Positions 8,073 to 17,848 of a stretch of DNA of 54,686 bases are shown one piece after another. Numbering within the stretch: the first letter of the stretch is position 1; every line of letters starts with the position of its first letter. Made by a program: the position numbers and the translations under genes. The stretch lies in the NCBI RefSeq assembly GCF_017495225.1, contig NZ_JAFEIG010000030.1:1-54686 (forward strand). The letters run 5' to 3'. The notes beneath the pieces are model-generated. The model did no database searches and had not been told where the DNA came from. It saw nothing but the letters and a program-made list of their open reading frames with translations. Origin of the DNA: Daejeonella sp. (GTDB lineage: Bacteria > Bacteroidota > Bacteroidia > Sphingobacteriales > Sphingobacteriaceae).

Positions 8073-10955
8073 ATGAAATTGAACATAGATTATCAGGAAA
8101 AATTTGAGCAACGTCACATCGCTCCAAATGAGAAAGATGTTGAACAAATGCTCGACATCATTTGTGTAGATTCTATCGATGAATTGATTGAACAAACAGT
8201 GCCGGCAAACATCCGCTTAAAAAAAGCTTTAAGCTTGCCTACAGCAAAAAGTGAGTTCGACTATTTGAACGACTTGAAACTGACTGCTTCAAAAAATAAA
8301 GTTTTCAAATCTTATATCGGTCAAGGCTATCATGATGTGATTGTTCCAGGTGTTATTCAACGTAACATTCTCGAAAATCCAGGATGGTACACACAATACA
8401 CTCCATACCAAGCAGAAATTGCACAAGGTCGTTTACAAGCTTTGTTAAATTTCCAAACTATGGTGGTCGACCTTACCGGAATGGCAATTGCCAATGCTTC
8501 TCTTCTTGATGAAGGAACAGCAGCTGCCGAAGCAATGTTCATGCAATACAGTCTTCGTAAAAATGAAGACGCCAAAGTATTTTTCGTTTCTGAGGAGGTT
8601 CTAGCTCAAACTATTGACATTTTAAAAACTCGCGCTGAGCCTTATGGCATTGAAATTCGCATAGGCAATCATCAGACTGTTCAACTAGATGAGTCTATGT
8701 TTGGTGCGATAATTCAATATCCGGCAGGAAAAGGAGAAGTTTATAACTATACTGATTTTGCTAATCAAGCACATGAAAAAGGCATCAAATTAACTGTTGC
8801 TGCCGATATTATGTCGCTAAGCCTTTTAACTCCTCCAGGAGAATGGGGTGCAGATATTGTAATTGGTTCAACACAACGTTTTGGTATCCCGATGGGATAT
8901 GGCGGTCCGCATGCTGCATTTTTTGCAACTAAGGAAGAATATAAACGCTCATTACCAGGTAGAATTATCGGTGTAACCATTGACAGTGCCGGTAATTATG
9001 CACTAAGAATGGCCTTGCAGACACGTGAGCAGCATATCCGTAGAGATAAAGCCACCTCAAACATCTGTACTGCGCAAGCATTATTGGCAATTATGGCTAG
9101 TATGTATGCCGTTTATCACGGACCCGCGGGAATTAAATTGATTGCTCAACGTATTCACGGACTAACAGTGTTTTTATCAAATGCATTGGAAAGCCTTGGC
9201 TACAAGCAAGATAATAAGCATTTCTTCGATACCATTAAATTAGATCTAGGTGAATTAAAAAATCCGATTCACTCAGAAGCACTAAATAATGAGGTTAACT
9301 TAAACTATGAAGGCTCATTAGTTAGTATCACGCTTGACGAGACCACCACGAAAGAAGATGTATTAAACATCATCAAATTCTTTGCTAAGGTTAAAGCAAA
9401 AAGCATTCATGATCTTGATCTTGACGGATTAGCTGCCAATGTAAAATCAAGAATTCCTTCAGAGCTTGAAAGAACGTCAACTTATTTAACTCACCCTGTA
9501 TTCAATTCGCATCACTCTGAGCATGAGATGCTTAGATACATAAAATCATTAGAAGCAAAAGACCTTTCTCTTTGTCATTCAATGATTGCATTGGGATCAT
9601 GTACCATGAAGCTGAATGCTACCACGGAAATGATTCCTGTTACTTGGCCAGAATTTGGTAAACTTCACCCATTTGCACCAATTGATCAAGTTGGTGGTTA
9701 TATGCAGATTTTTGCAGAGCTAAACGACTGGTTAAGCGAAATTACAGGCTTCGCTGCCATGAGTTTCCAGCCAAATTCAGGTGCTCAAGGTGAGTACACC
9801 GGATTAATGGTTATTCGTGCTTATCACTTAGATAGAGGAGATGTACAAAGAAATGTAGCCTTAATTCCTTCATCTGCTCACGGCACAAATCCTGCATCTG
9901 CTGCTATGGCAGGCATGAAAATTGTGATAGTAAAGTGTGATGAAAAAGGAAATATAGATGTTGCCGACCTGAAAGAAAAAGCATTAGAACATGCTCATGA
10001 TCTTTCTTGCTTAATGGTTACTTATCCATCCACACATGGTGTGTTTGAGGAGTCAATCATTGAAATTTGTGATGTTATTCATCAGTATGGCGGACAAGTT
10101 TATATGGATGGTGCAAACATGAACGCTCAAGTAGGATTAACTAGTCCCGCAGCCATTGGCGCCGATGTTTGCCACTTAAATCTTCATAAAACATTCTGTA
10201 TTCCGCATGGTGGTGGTGGACCAGGCATGGGCCCAATTGGTGTTGCTAAGCATTTAGTGCCGTATTTACCAGGGCATGCTGTAGTGGATATGGGAAATAG
10301 CAAATCTATTTCAGCAGTTTCATCTGCACCATGGGGATCTGCATCAATTCTATTAATATCGCATGCATACATTGCCATGATGGGAGGCGAAGGACTAACA
10401 AATGCTACAAAATTTGCAATTCTAAATGCCAATTATATCAAAGCTAGATTGGAAGGCTCTTACCCAGTTCTATATTCTGGATCAAAAGGAAGATGTGCCC
10501 ATGAGATGATCCTTGATTGCCGTGCTTTCAAGAATTTTGGAATTGAAGTAACAGATATCGCCAAGCGACTAATGGATTACGGTTTTCACGCTCCTACCGT
10601 TTCATTCCCAGTGGCTGGAACAGTAATGATTGAGCCAACAGAATCGGAGCCTAAGCATGAGCTAGACCGCTTCTGCGATGCGATGATTGCCATCCGTGAA
10701 GAAATTGAAGCCGTGGAAAATGAAAAAATGGATAAAGTTGATAATCCATTAAAAAATGCGCCACATACTTCTGCGGTCGTAACTGCAAACGAATGGACAC
10801 ATCCTTACTCACGTCAGCAAGCTGCTTTTCCACTACCTTATGTAGCAGCATTTAAATTCTGGCCAAGTGTAGGAAGAGTAAATGATACGCATGGCGACAG
10901 AACACTTATCTGTTCTTGCCCTCCAGTTGAATCTTACGCCGAAGAAATGGCATAA
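8073..10955 (+). CDS. gcvP: Glycine dehydrogenase (decarboxylating), P-protein
   Basis: The P-protein of the glycine cleavage system decarboxylates glycine with pyridoxal phosphate and passes the aminomethyl group to lipoyl-GcvH. At 960 residues it is the long single-chain form with fused alpha and beta halves. The PLP lysine is Lys706 in [18 protein letters not shown], and the glycine-rich loop after it is intact. The N-terminal half has the expected [19 protein letters not shown] segment. GcvT and GcvH are not in this window. The 216-bp gap upstream shows no other gene; a strong hairpin terminator follows the stop. Confidence 0.97.
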   Translation: MKLNIDYQEKFEQRHIAPNEKDVEQMLDIICVDSIDELIEQTVPANIRLKKALSLPTAKSEFDYLNDLKLTASKNKVFKSYIGQGYHDVIVPGVIQRNILENPGWYTQYTPYQAEIAQGRLQALLNFQTMVVDLTGMAIANASLLDEGTAAAEAMFMQYSLRKNEDAKVFFVSEEVLAQTIDILKTRAEPYGIEIRIGNHQTVQLDESMFGAIIQYPAGKGEVYNYTDFANQAHEKGIKLTVAADIMSLSLLTPPGEWGADIVIGSTQRFGIPMGYGGPHAAFFATKEEYKRSLPGRIIGVTIDSAGNYALRMALQTREQHIRRDKATSNICTAQALLAIMASMYAVYHGPAGIKLIAQRIHGLTVFLSNALESLGYKQDNKHFFDTIKLDLGELKNPIHSEALNNEVNLNYEGSLVSITLDETTTKEDVLNIIKFFAKVKAKSIHDLDLDGLAANVKSRIPSELERTSTYLTHPVFNSHHSEHEMLRYIKSLEAKDLSLCHSMIALGSCTMKLNATTEMIPVTWPEFGKLHPFAPIDQVGGYMQIFAELNDWLSEITGFAAMSFQPNSGAQGEYTGLMVIRAYHLDRGDVQRNVALIPSSAHGTNPASAAMAGMKIVIVKCDEKGNIDVADLKEKALEHAHDLSCLMVTYPSTHGVFEESIIEICDVIHQYGGQVYMDGANMNAQVGLTSPAAIGADVCHLNLHKTFCIPHGGGGPGMGPIGVAKHLVPYLPGHAVVDMGNSKSISAVSSAPWGSASILLISHAYIAMMGGEGLTNATKFAILNANYIKARLEGSYPVLYSGSKGRCAHEMILDCRAFKNFGIEVTDIAKRLMDYGFHAPTVSFPVAGTVMIEPTESEPKHELDRFCDAMIAIREEIEAVENEKMDKVDNPLKNAPHTSAVVTANEWTHPYSRQQAAFPLPYVAAFKFWPSVGRVNDTHGDRTLICSCPPVESYAEEMA

Positions 10956-10975
10956 TTTCAATTATTATAATTAAA

Positions 10976-11011
10976 AAATACCTTGTCAATATTTGGCAAG
11001 GTATTTTTTTT
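10976..11011 (+). terminator. Rho-independent terminator after gcvP
   Basis: The inverted repeat AAATACCTTG / CAAGGTATTT (10976-10985 with 10997-11006) encloses an 11-nt loop and is followed by a run of T. It lies 21 bp after the gcvP stop. Confidence 0.85.
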
Positions 11012-11144
11012 GGCCCTTTGAAAAATAAAAATGAATATTTTTTTATCAAAGACTATCTTTACTTTAATTTTAAATTAATAAAAACAATTAAAGCCTTAAA
11101 AAAATAGCAGGTTAACACCAATTTGATTAAATATTAATCCCGTT

Positions 11145-11987
11145 ATGTTGAATTTTACAAATAGCAAAAGTATCGACTTTTTAGAAGGTATTTATTGGGG
11201 ACTTGCAATTGGAATTGGGATCCTACTTTTAGTGCTTCTTGTAAAATGGTTTGTTAAGAAGCAAATTGAAAACGAAACCAACAAATTAAAGGAGCATAAT
11301 CTATCCCTGATAAAGGCTAATAATTCGCTTGAAAGATTCGCATATATCACCTCACATAACCTTCGTGCTCCTGTAACCAATTTAATTAGCCTCACACAAA
11401 TACAAAAGGATAAATCATTAACTAATGAATTTAAGACTGAAATAAGCGATAAAATACATGAATGTGTGATACAACTGGATAGCACATTGAACGATCTTGT
11501 TGAACTTATTGCTAGCAAACCTGGAGAAAATATAAAGAGCGAAAACTTAGACTTACAAACAGAATTTGACAAAGTACTTTATAGCATTGACAGTCAAGTT
11601 CAAGAATCTGGGCTTCAGGTGGAAACAAATTTCTCGGAGCGCTCGCAAATTTACTTCCCAAAACAATTCCTAAATAGCATCTTACTCAATCTACTTACAA
11701 ATGCGATTAAATATAAGTCTGATGATAGGAAGCTATTGATTCGGTTAAGGACTGAAAGTAAGATGAGAGAAACAATTCTACATTTTAGCGATAATGGCAT
11801 TGGTATGAATTTAAAAGCAATTGGAGATAAAATATTTGGACTGTACCAGCGCTTTCATACCGATATTGAGGGCAAAGGAATGGGACTTTATATTATCAAA
11901 TCGCAAATTGAAGCTATGGGTGGAAGAATTGAAGTGGAAAGTGAACCTGGGCAAGGAACCAGCTTTCGCATTTATTTTAATTCCTAA
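11145..11987 (+). CDS. Membrane-anchored sensor histidine kinase
   Basis: The 280-residue protein has a single N-terminal membrane segment (about residues 16-38), a short coiled coil and then a HisKA domain with the phospho-acceptor His in FAYITSHNLRAPVTNL, the form common in Bacteroidota. The HATPase domain shows the N box (LLNLLTNAIKYK), the G1 box (FSDNGIGMN) and the G2 box (GKGMGLYIIKSQIEAMGG). There is no periplasmic sensor domain, so the input is not obvious. No response regulator is adjacent, which makes it an orphan kinase. It stands alone between terminated gcvP and the YceI gene. Confidence 0.9.
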   Translation: MLNFTNSKSIDFLEGIYWGLAIGIGILLLVLLVKWFVKKQIENETNKLKEHNLSLIKANNSLERFAYITSHNLRAPVTNLISLTQIQKDKSLTNEFKTEISDKIHECVIQLDSTLNDLVELIASKPGENIKSENLDLQTEFDKVLYSIDSQVQESGLQVETNFSERSQIYFPKQFLNSILLNLLTNAIKYKSDDRKLLIRLRTESKMRETILHFSDNGIGMNLKAIGDKIFGLYQRFHTDIEGKGMGLYIIKSQIEAMGGRIEVESEPGQGTSFRIYFNS

Positions 11988-12090
11988 AGAGAAGCTAAAA
12001 AATTAGGTAAAAATTAAAAATTGACCTAAAAAATATAAAAATTGAAAAAAAACACGTTATTATTGATTGGTTTTAACAAATATTCAAAAC

Positions 12091-12672
12091 ATGAAAAACA
12101 AAAATTTAATCTTAAGTCTGCTTGCTAGCTTCATATTCCTAGCTTCATTCACCGTACTAAAAGATGATGTTTATACAGTAAACATTGAGAGATCAAGCAT
12201 TGACTGGTCGGCGAAAAAAGTAGTTGGTGGCCATGTTGGAGCCGTAAAAATTAGTAGTGGAACCCTTATTTACAATGAAAAAGGTTTGAAAGGCGGTAGC
12301 TTCGTGATGGATTTAGCTAACTTAACTTCAGACAATGAGCGTTTAACTACCCATTTAAAAAATGATGATTTCTTTTCAGTAGATAAACATCCTAGCTCAA
12401 AATTCGAGATTACTAAGGTTGCACCTGCAGGTACTGATCGCGTAAACATTACTGGAAACTTAACTATTAAAGGAATCACCCATCCAATTACATTCCCAGC
12501 AAGTGTAAAACAGCAAAAAGGGGTAATTGTTGCCGTAGCAAGTGGTGTAAAAGTTGATCGTACGAAATATGACATTAAGTATCGTTCAAAAAGCTTCTTT
12601 GGAGATATCGGCGATAAAGCCATTGATGATGAGTTTGAATTAAATATCAATCTTAGCGCGAATAAAAAATAA
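12091..12672 (+). CDS. YceI family periplasmic protein
   Basis: I chose the ATG at 12091 because it gives a clean signal peptide (MKNKNLILSLLASFIFLASF); a TTG at 12067 is open but gives no such N-terminus. The mature part has the YceI lipocalin-like pattern: YTVNIERSSIDWSAKKVVGGHVG, TSDNERLTTHLKNDDFFSVDKHPSSKFEI, GNLTIKGITHPITFP and a C-terminal FELNINLSA strand. YceI proteins bind polyprenoid lipids in the periplasm; the ligand here is not known. A REP palindrome followed by a T-run lies right after the stop and may terminate transcription. Confidence 0.92.
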   Translation: MKNKNLILSLLASFIFLASFTVLKDDVYTVNIERSSIDWSAKKVVGGHVGAVKISSGTLIYNEKGLKGGSFVMDLANLTSDNERLTTHLKNDDFFSVDKHPSSKFEITKVAPAGTDRVNITGNLTIKGITHPITFPASVKQQKGVIVAVASGVKVDRTKYDIKYRSKSFFGDIGDKAIDDEFELNINLSANKK

Positions 12673-12694
12673 TTTTGATTTAAGGGTACAGCCC

Positions 12695-12724
12695 GTAGGG
12701 ACAGGTCGCGACCTGTCCTTTTTT
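12695..12724 (+). repeat. REP-type palindrome with GTAG foot, possible terminator
   Basis: GTAG (12695-12698) is followed by a perfect 20-bp palindrome (12699-12718) and a T6 run. Two further copies occur at 17772-17845. A GTAG tetranucleotide at the foot of a hairpin is typical of REP elements mobilised by RAYT transposases; no such transposase is in this window. Confidence 0.8.
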
Positions 12725-12799
12725 GTTTATATACGAAAAATCGACCCTTTAAAATCTGCGGAAAAACAAACAGGTAAGAAAGATTTTCTCCACTTAGCC

Positions 12800-12865
12800 T
12801 GACAACCGACAACTGACAACTGACAACTGATAACCGACAACTATTAACTGATATTAACTGAACAC
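12800..12865 (+). repeat. Heptanucleotide tandem repeat array 1
   Basis: About nine 7-bp units of the form TGACAAC, CGACAAC, TGATAAC and TATTAAC follow one another, with one 3-bp interruption at 12849-12851. Together with array 2 and the REP it fills the 304-bp gap between the YceI gene and the MBL-fold gene, in which I see no coding sequence. Confidence 0.85.
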
Positions 12866-12928
12866 ATGGGCTTCGAGAACCTCAGCCGGCGGTAATCAAC
12901 AAGGCAACCATCTCAAATGACGCCAGCC

Positions 12929-12970
12929 TGACAACCAACAACTGATAACTGATAACTGATAACTGACAAC
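12929..12970 (+). repeat. Heptanucleotide tandem repeat array 2
   Basis: Six exact-length 7-bp units: TGACAAC, CAACAAC, three of TGATAAC, TGACAAC. Both this array and array 1 begin directly after AGCC. It ends seven bases before the stop codon of the minus-strand MBL-fold gene. Confidence 0.88.
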
Positions 12971-12976
12971 CTATCC

Positions 12977-13741
12977 CTACAAAATTCTAAAGCCATCATT
13001 CTCAAATCCCACCTTTGCAATCGCTTTGCTTTTAGCATGATAAAATAGGCATTCCCAATTTCCTTCAACAGCCCTCATTCCGTATTCCTGCCTTAATTCC
13101 ATCGCTCTGCGACCATCAAAATCGTATTTCGCGATAAATTTCCGAAGTAACTGTTCAGGTTCTGGCAGAATATCAGCACCAAAGAAAACAGTCTCATTAC
13201 CCTCATTTATCAAGAAAACCTGATGATTTTCACAATGTCCGCCTGTAAATTCATAAGAAATTTGATCATTTAATTTACCGCTACCCTCCACAAAATGAAC
13301 CGAACCACTCCTTTGCACAAAATCAAATATTTCGGTTTTGTAGGAACGCGAAGGCTTGCTATAAGCTGCCTCCCATTCGCCACGATTGATCACATATTCA
13401 GCATTTGGGAAAGACAATGAAACCTGACCAGAATGATTATTTACCATTCCCCCAGCATGATCAAAATGCAAATGTGACATCAAAACCAAACTTACATCCT
13501 CAGGATTATAACCAGCCTTTTTAATATTTTCATGAATGAGCAGCTCCCCCGATTGTCCTTTAAAACCCAATCCCGTATCTAAAACAATTAAATCATTCTT
13601 AGTCTCAACCAAAAATGGCTGAACAAAAATAAATAAAGAGGCAGGCCTATCTTTCGGATTATGAATAGCAGGATCGAAGGGAATGAAGGTCTTGGAAGCA
13701 TCTACAGAATAAGATCCTTCATATAAGGCTAAAGCTTTCAA
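12977..13741 (-). CDS. MBL-fold metallo-hydrolase
   Basis: The 254-residue protein has the metallo-beta-lactamase metal motif H-L-H-F-D-H at about residues 90-95 (MSHLHFDHAGGMV), preceded by IVLDTGLGFKG and followed by GGHCENHQVFL with the third histidine and a later FFGADILP aspartate. It lacks a signal peptide and resembles lactonase or quorum-quenching-type hydrolases, although its substrate cannot be told. The start appears to be a TTG at 13741, since no in-frame ATG gives the N-terminal MKALALYEGSYSV strand. A -7 box on the minus strand at 13791-13798 supports this start. It is divergent from recJ. Confidence 0.88.
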   Translation of the reverse strand: MKALALYEGSYSVDASKTFIPFDPAIHNPKDRPASLFIFVQPFLVETKNDLIVLDTGLGFKGQSGELLIHENIKKAGYNPEDVSLVLMSHLHFDHAGGMVNNHSGQVSLSFPNAEYVINRGEWEAAYSKPSRSYKTEIFDFVQRSGSVHFVEGSGKLNDQISYEFTGGHCENHQVFLINEGNETVFFGADILPEPEQLLRKFIAKYDFDGRRAMELRQEYGMRAVEGNWECLFYHAKSKAIAKVGFENDGFRIL

Positions 13742-13790
13742 TGTTCTTTGTATATTATGATGTTAAATTCTATTTTTACAATTTAAAAGG

Positions 13791-13798
13791 CAAAGATA
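13791..13798 (-). promoter_or_regulatory. -7 box for the MBL-fold gene
   Basis: On the minus strand this reads TATCTTTG, the Bacteroidota consensus. It leaves a leader of about 50 nt before the TTG start at 13741. It also overlaps the recJ start codon on the other strand, so the two divergent genes share very little upstream DNA. Confidence 0.5.
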
Positions 13799-15513
13799 TG
13801 GAAAAAAGGTGGGTGGAACGGGAGGTTAAAAACCATACTGTAATCGCAGAATTACAAGAATCTTTAAAAATTGATGCAATTCTCGCCGACCTATTGGTAA
13901 AGCGTGGGATTAATTCCTATGAAGATGCACGTAATTTCTTTAGGCCTTCTCTAGATCAGCTTCACGACCCATTCTTAATGAAAGATATGGATTTGGCAAT
14001 TGCGCGTATTGAGCGTGCCATGCAAGCCGAAGAAAAAATTCTTATCTATGGCGATTATGATGTTGATGGCACCACTGCCGTAGCCTTAACATTTAGTTTT
14101 TTTAAAAAACACCATGCCGCAATTGATTTTTACATCCCTGATCGATATTTAGAAGGTTATGGGATATCTAATCAAGGAATAGATTATGCTGCAGAACACG
14201 GTTATTCGCTAATTATAGCACTAGATTGCGGAATAAAATCGGTCGATAAAATAGATTATGCCAATCAAAAGGGAGTAGATTTTATCATTTGTGACCATCA
14301 CCTTCCAGGAGATACTTTACCAGCAGCAATTGCAATTCTTGACCCTAAGCGTTCAGATTGCGAATATCCATACAAAGAATTATCGGGTTGCGGAATCGGA
14401 TTTAAGCTCATTCAGGCCTATGCACAAAAAAATAATCTCCCATTTGAGGAGGTAAGTAATTACCTCGACTTAGTAGCTGTAAGTACTGCAGCCGATATCG
14501 TACCAATTACCGGAGAAAATAGAGTACTCGCTTGGCTTGGTCTTCAGAAACTAAATACGGATCCCTGCAAAGGCCTAAGCGCCTTGATGAACATTTCGGG
14601 AAGGAAAGATCTGACTATCACAGACGTTGTATTCACTATCGGCCCAAGAATTAATGCGGCAGGCAGAATAGATGATGCCAAACATGCTGTAAATCTATTA
14701 ATTGCCGAAACTGAAGCATTAGCCTTTGAAAAAGGACAGATTATAAATACTAAAAATACCGAGCGCAAAGAGCACGATAGCCACATTACAGAGCAGGCAT
14801 TAGCATTAATTGATGAGGATCCGGCACTTATCGCCAAAAAAACGACTGTTGTGTATAATGAAGATTGGCATAAAGGTGTAATTGGTATTGTTGCTTCCCG
14901 TTTAACGGAAAAATATTACCGCCCAACCATTGTTATGACCCATTCTAATGGAAAAGCAGCTGGTTCGGCGAGGTCTGTATTAGGATTTGATCTTTATGAA
15001 GCACTAAGTGAATGTAGCGAGCTTCTGGAACAATTTGGGGGGCATAAATATGCAGCCGGCTTGACCATGAAAATAGAAAACATTCCGGCGCTACAACAAA
15101 AGTTTGAAGAGGTCGTTTCTAGGACAATCACCGAAGAGCAATTGGTCCAAGCAATATATATTGATACAGAAATATTGCTAAACCAAATTGATGCAAAGTT
15201 CTTCCGAATTTTGAAACAATTTGAACCTTTCGGACCGCAAAACATGGCTCCAATTTTTCTAAGTAAAAATGTTTATACTTACGGCAGCGCAACATTAGCA
15301 GGAAGCAATCATCTGAAAATGTGCGTGCATCAAAACAATCAGACTTATTATAACTGCATTGGATTTGGATTGGCAGAATTTATGCCTTTAGTTAATTCGG
15401 GCGAAGCATTTGATATTTGTTATACTATTGACGAGAACGTATGGAAAGAGAAAAGATCGATACAGCTGAACATCAAGGGAATACGGGCGAATCTTCCAAA
15501 CCCAAGACCATGA
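13798..15513 (+). CDS. recJ: Single-stranded-DNA-specific exonuclease RecJ
   Basis: RecJ degrades single-stranded DNA 5' to 3' in recombinational repair. The 571-residue protein has the DHH-family motifs: DYDVDGTT (residues 86-93), CDHH with D166-H167-H168, RINAAGRID near 290, and the DHHA1 motif G-G-H-K-Y-A-A-G near 418. I chose the ATG at 13798 ([10 protein letters not shown]) over the ATG at 13741, since homologues start at this segment. It overlaps lptB by 4 bp (ATGA at 15510-15513), the signature of translational coupling, a pairing of repair and envelope genes in one transcript. Confidence 0.95.
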   Translation: MEKRWVEREVKNHTVIAELQESLKIDAILADLLVKRGINSYEDARNFFRPSLDQLHDPFLMKDMDLAIARIERAMQAEEKILIYGDYDVDGTTAVALTFSFFKKHHAAIDFYIPDRYLEGYGISNQGIDYAAEHGYSLIIALDCGIKSVDKIDYANQKGVDFIICDHHLPGDTLPAAIAILDPKRSDCEYPYKELSGCGIGFKLIQAYAQKNNLPFEEVSNYLDLVAVSTAADIVPITGENRVLAWLGLQKLNTDPCKGLSALMNISGRKDLTITDVVFTIGPRINAAGRIDDAKHAVNLLIAETEALAFEKGQIINTKNTERKEHDSHITEQALALIDEDPALIAKKTTVVYNEDWHKGVIGIVASRLTEKYYRPTIVMTHSNGKAAGSARSVLGFDLYEALSECSELLEQFGGHKYAAGLTMKIENIPALQQKFEEVVSRTITEEQLVQAIYIDTEILLNQIDAKFFRILKQFEPFGPQNMAPIFLSKNVYTYGSATLAGSNHLKMCVHQNNQTYYNCIGFGLAEFMPLVNSGEAFDICYTIDENVWKEKRSIQLNIKGIRANLPNPRP

Positions 15514-16253
15514 TTTTAAGAGCCGAAAACCTTGTCAAAAAGTACAAGCAAAGAACCGTTGTAAATAATGTTTCTTTCCACGTGTCGCAAGGGGAGATTG
15601 TGGGATTACTGGGACCAAATGGTGCCGGCAAAACAACCTCTTTTTATATGATTGTGGGATTAATTAAGCCGAATGAAGGACATGTTTATTTGGATGATGA
15701 AGACATTACCGAAGATGCCATGTACCGCCGTGCCCAAAAAGGCATTGGCTATCTTGCTCAAGAAGCATCAGTTTTCAGAAAATTAACCGTGGAAGATAAT
15801 ATCAAAGCGGTGCTTGAAATGTCGAAACTGAGCAAAGAAGAACAAAAACACAAATTAGAAGAGCTAATTGATGAATTTAGCCTGCATAAAGTCCGAAAAA
15901 ACCGAGGAGATTTATTATCTGGAGGTGAACGTCGCCGGACAGAAATCTCAAGAGCATTGGCTGCAGACCCTAGTTTTATCCTCTTAGATGAACCCTTCGC
16001 CGGAGTGGACCCAATTGCTGTTGAGGAGATACAAAGCATTGTAGCGAAGCTTAAATTGCGTAATATCGGCATTTTAATTACCGATCATAATGTGCAGGAA
16101 ACATTATCGATAACAGACAGAGCCTATCTCCTTGCTGAAGGTAAAATCATGCTTACCGGTACACCGCAAGAGATTGCGAATAATGAAATGGCTAAAAAGT
16201 TCTATCTTGGACAAAACTTTGAGCTACGTAAAAAGAAACATTTATCTGTTTAA
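15510..16253 (+). CDS. lptB: LPS export ABC transporter ATP-binding protein
   Basis: LptB powers extraction of lipopolysaccharide from the inner membrane with LptF and LptG. The 247-residue ATPase has Walker [10 protein letters not shown] (35-43), the LptB-type signature [17 protein letters not shown], Walker [13 protein letters not shown] and a switch His in [10 protein letters not shown] chose the ATG at 15510, which overlaps the recJ stop as ATGA; an open frame from 15441 lies inside recJ and does not match the family N-terminus. The GH3 gene starts 13 bp later, so the three genes probably form one transcription unit. Confidence 0.94.
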   Translation: MILRAENLVKKYKQRTVVNNVSFHVSQGEIVGLLGPNGAGKTTSFYMIVGLIKPNEGHVYLDDEDITEDAMYRRAQKGIGYLAQEASVFRKLTVEDNIKAVLEMSKLSKEEQKHKLEELIDEFSLHKVRKNRGDLLSGGERRRTEISRALAADPSFILLDEPFAGVDPIAVEEIQSIVAKLKLRNIGILITDHNVQETLSITDRAYLLAEGKIMLTGTPQEIANNEMAKKFYLGQNFELRKKKHLSV

Positions 16254-16266
16254 GCATCCTAAATAA

Positions 16267-17775
16267 ATGACATTAGTAAACTCCATTTTTACCTGGATAA
16301 TGAAAAAGCGGATGCATCAAATCGAGCTTTTCATAAAATATCCTTATGATGTTCAGGATGAATGGTTTCAAACATTAATTTCGACAGCTAAAAATACAGA
16401 ATGGGGTAAAAAATATGGCTATGAGTCTATTTTAAACCAAGATCAATTCAAAGAGAGAGTCCCACTTCAAAATTACGATACCTTAAAACCTTATATCGAA
16501 AAAATGCTGAGTGGCCAGCACAATGTACTTTGGCCATCAGAAATTAAATGGTTCGCCAAATCTTCGGGCACCACAAACGATAGAAGTAAGTTTATCCCTG
16601 TGAGTGAGGAATCCATGGAGGAATGTCATTTTAAGGGGGGTAAGGACTTGCTATCAATGTATTGCAATAACCGTCCGGATACGAAAATATTTACTGGAAA
16701 ATGCCTTGTGCTGGGTGGGAGTCACCAAATAAATCAATTAAACGCTGATTCTAGCTTTGGCGATTTATCGGCCGTTTTAATCAAAAACTTACCTTTTTGG
16801 GCCGAATTTTATCGTACTCCCGACATGTCGATTACCTTGATGGATAATTTCGAGGAGAAAATCGAGAAAATGGCTCAAGCAACAATTGATGTGAATGTGA
16901 CTAATATTTCGGGAGTGCCTACTTGGAACATTGTTCTAGCAAAGCGCATTCTTGAAATTACCGGCAAAGACAATCTTCTTGAGGTTTGGCCGAACTTGGA
17001 ATTTTACTTCCATGGTGCCGTAAACTTCAAACCTTATCGCGAGCAATTTAAAAAGTTGATTCCTTCGGATAATATGTACTATCTGGAGACTTATAACGCT
17101 TCAGAAGGCTTTTTTGGAATTCAAGATCAGCCAAACTCGGAAGAGATGTTGCTGATGTTGGATTATGGAATTTACTATGAATTTCTTCCCATGGAGGATA
17201 TTAACAAGGAAAATCCTAAAACCTTGCGATTGGATGAGGTCGAGCTTAATAAAAATTATGCCTTAATCATTTCTACAAACGCCGGATTATGGCGATACAT
17301 GATTGGCGATACCATCAAATTTACTTCACTCACACCTCATAGAATTCAAATTACAGGTCGCACCAAGCACTTCATCAATGCCTTTGGAGAAGAATTAATC
17401 ATAGATAATGCCGAGAAAGGCCTTTCTAAGGCTTGCCAAGAAACGGGAGCCATCATCCGCGATTATACCGCCTGCCCTATTTATTTTGAAGGTAACGATG
17501 CGGGAGGCCATGAATGGATCATCGAATTTGAGAAAAAACCCGACAATATAGAGCGCTTTACGGATGTAATGGATCAAACTTTAAGAGAAGTTAATTCCGA
17601 TTATGACGCCAAACGCTTCAAAGACATGGCCCTCTCTAGACCAAAAGTCCACCTCGCCCCCGACGGCACCTTCTACGAATGGATGAAAAGCCGCGGCAAA
17701 TTAGGCGGTCAGCATAAGGTACCACGCCTCGCAAATGATAGAGGGTATGTGGAGGAGATATTGAAGATGTTGTAG
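16267..17775 (+). CDS. GH3 family acyl-adenylate enzyme
   Basis: The 502-residue protein belongs to the GH3 auxin-responsive promoter family, whose plant members join amino acids to acyl acids through an acyl-adenylate. Visible landmarks are the phosphate-binding SSGTT (FAKSSGTTNDRSKFIP, near residue 100), YNASEGFFGIQ near 280, LWRYMIGDTIKFT near 340 and the C-terminal lysine region KSRGKLGGQHKVPRL. The substrate of the bacterial versions is not known. It is the last gene of the recJ-lptB run; its stop codon is part of the GTAG foot of a REPIN element. It is common in Bacteroidota, so transfer need not be invoked. Confidence 0.9.
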   Translation: MTLVNSIFTWIMKKRMHQIELFIKYPYDVQDEWFQTLISTAKNTEWGKKYGYESILNQDQFKERVPLQNYDTLKPYIEKMLSGQHNVLWPSEIKWFAKSSGTTNDRSKFIPVSEESMEECHFKGGKDLLSMYCNNRPDTKIFTGKCLVLGGSHQINQLNADSSFGDLSAVLIKNLPFWAEFYRTPDMSITLMDNFEEKIEKMAQATIDVNVTNISGVPTWNIVLAKRILEITGKDNLLEVWPNLEFYFHGAVNFKPYREQFKKLIPSDNMYYLETYNASEGFFGIQDQPNSEEMLLMLDYGIYYEFLPMEDINKENPKTLRLDEVELNKNYALIISTNAGLWRYMIGDTIKFTSLTPHRIQITGRTKHFINAFGEELIIDNAEKGLSKACQETGAIIRDYTACPIYFEGNDAGGHEWIIEFEKKPDNIERFTDVMDQTLREVNSDYDAKRFKDMALSRPKVHLAPDGTFYEWMKSRGKLGGQHKVPRLANDRGYVEEILKML

Positions 17776-17845
17776 GGACAGGTCGTGACCTGTCCATTTA
17801 ATTTCAAAACGATCTATTAGAGGACAGGTCGCGACCTGTCCCTAC
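17772..17845. repeat. REPIN: two inverted REP palindromes with GTAG feet
   Basis: GTAG (17772-17775) precedes a 20-bp palindrome at 17776-17795 with one imperfection. After a 26-bp spacer an exact copy of the 12699-12718 palindrome lies at 17822-17841, followed by CTAC (17842-17845). The two are in inverted orientation, which is the REPIN arrangement. The first GTAG overlaps the TAG stop of the GH3 gene, and the second ends 3 bp before the terC stop. Confidence 0.85.
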
Positions 17846-17848
17846 GAA

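Noticed and set aside
12800-12970. CRISPR-like array.
   Set aside because: The units are 7 bp with no unique spacers, and no cas gene is near.
15441-15509. Longer N-terminus for LptB.
   Set aside because: It lies inside recJ in another frame; the ATGA overlap at 15510 gives the standard LptB N-terminus.
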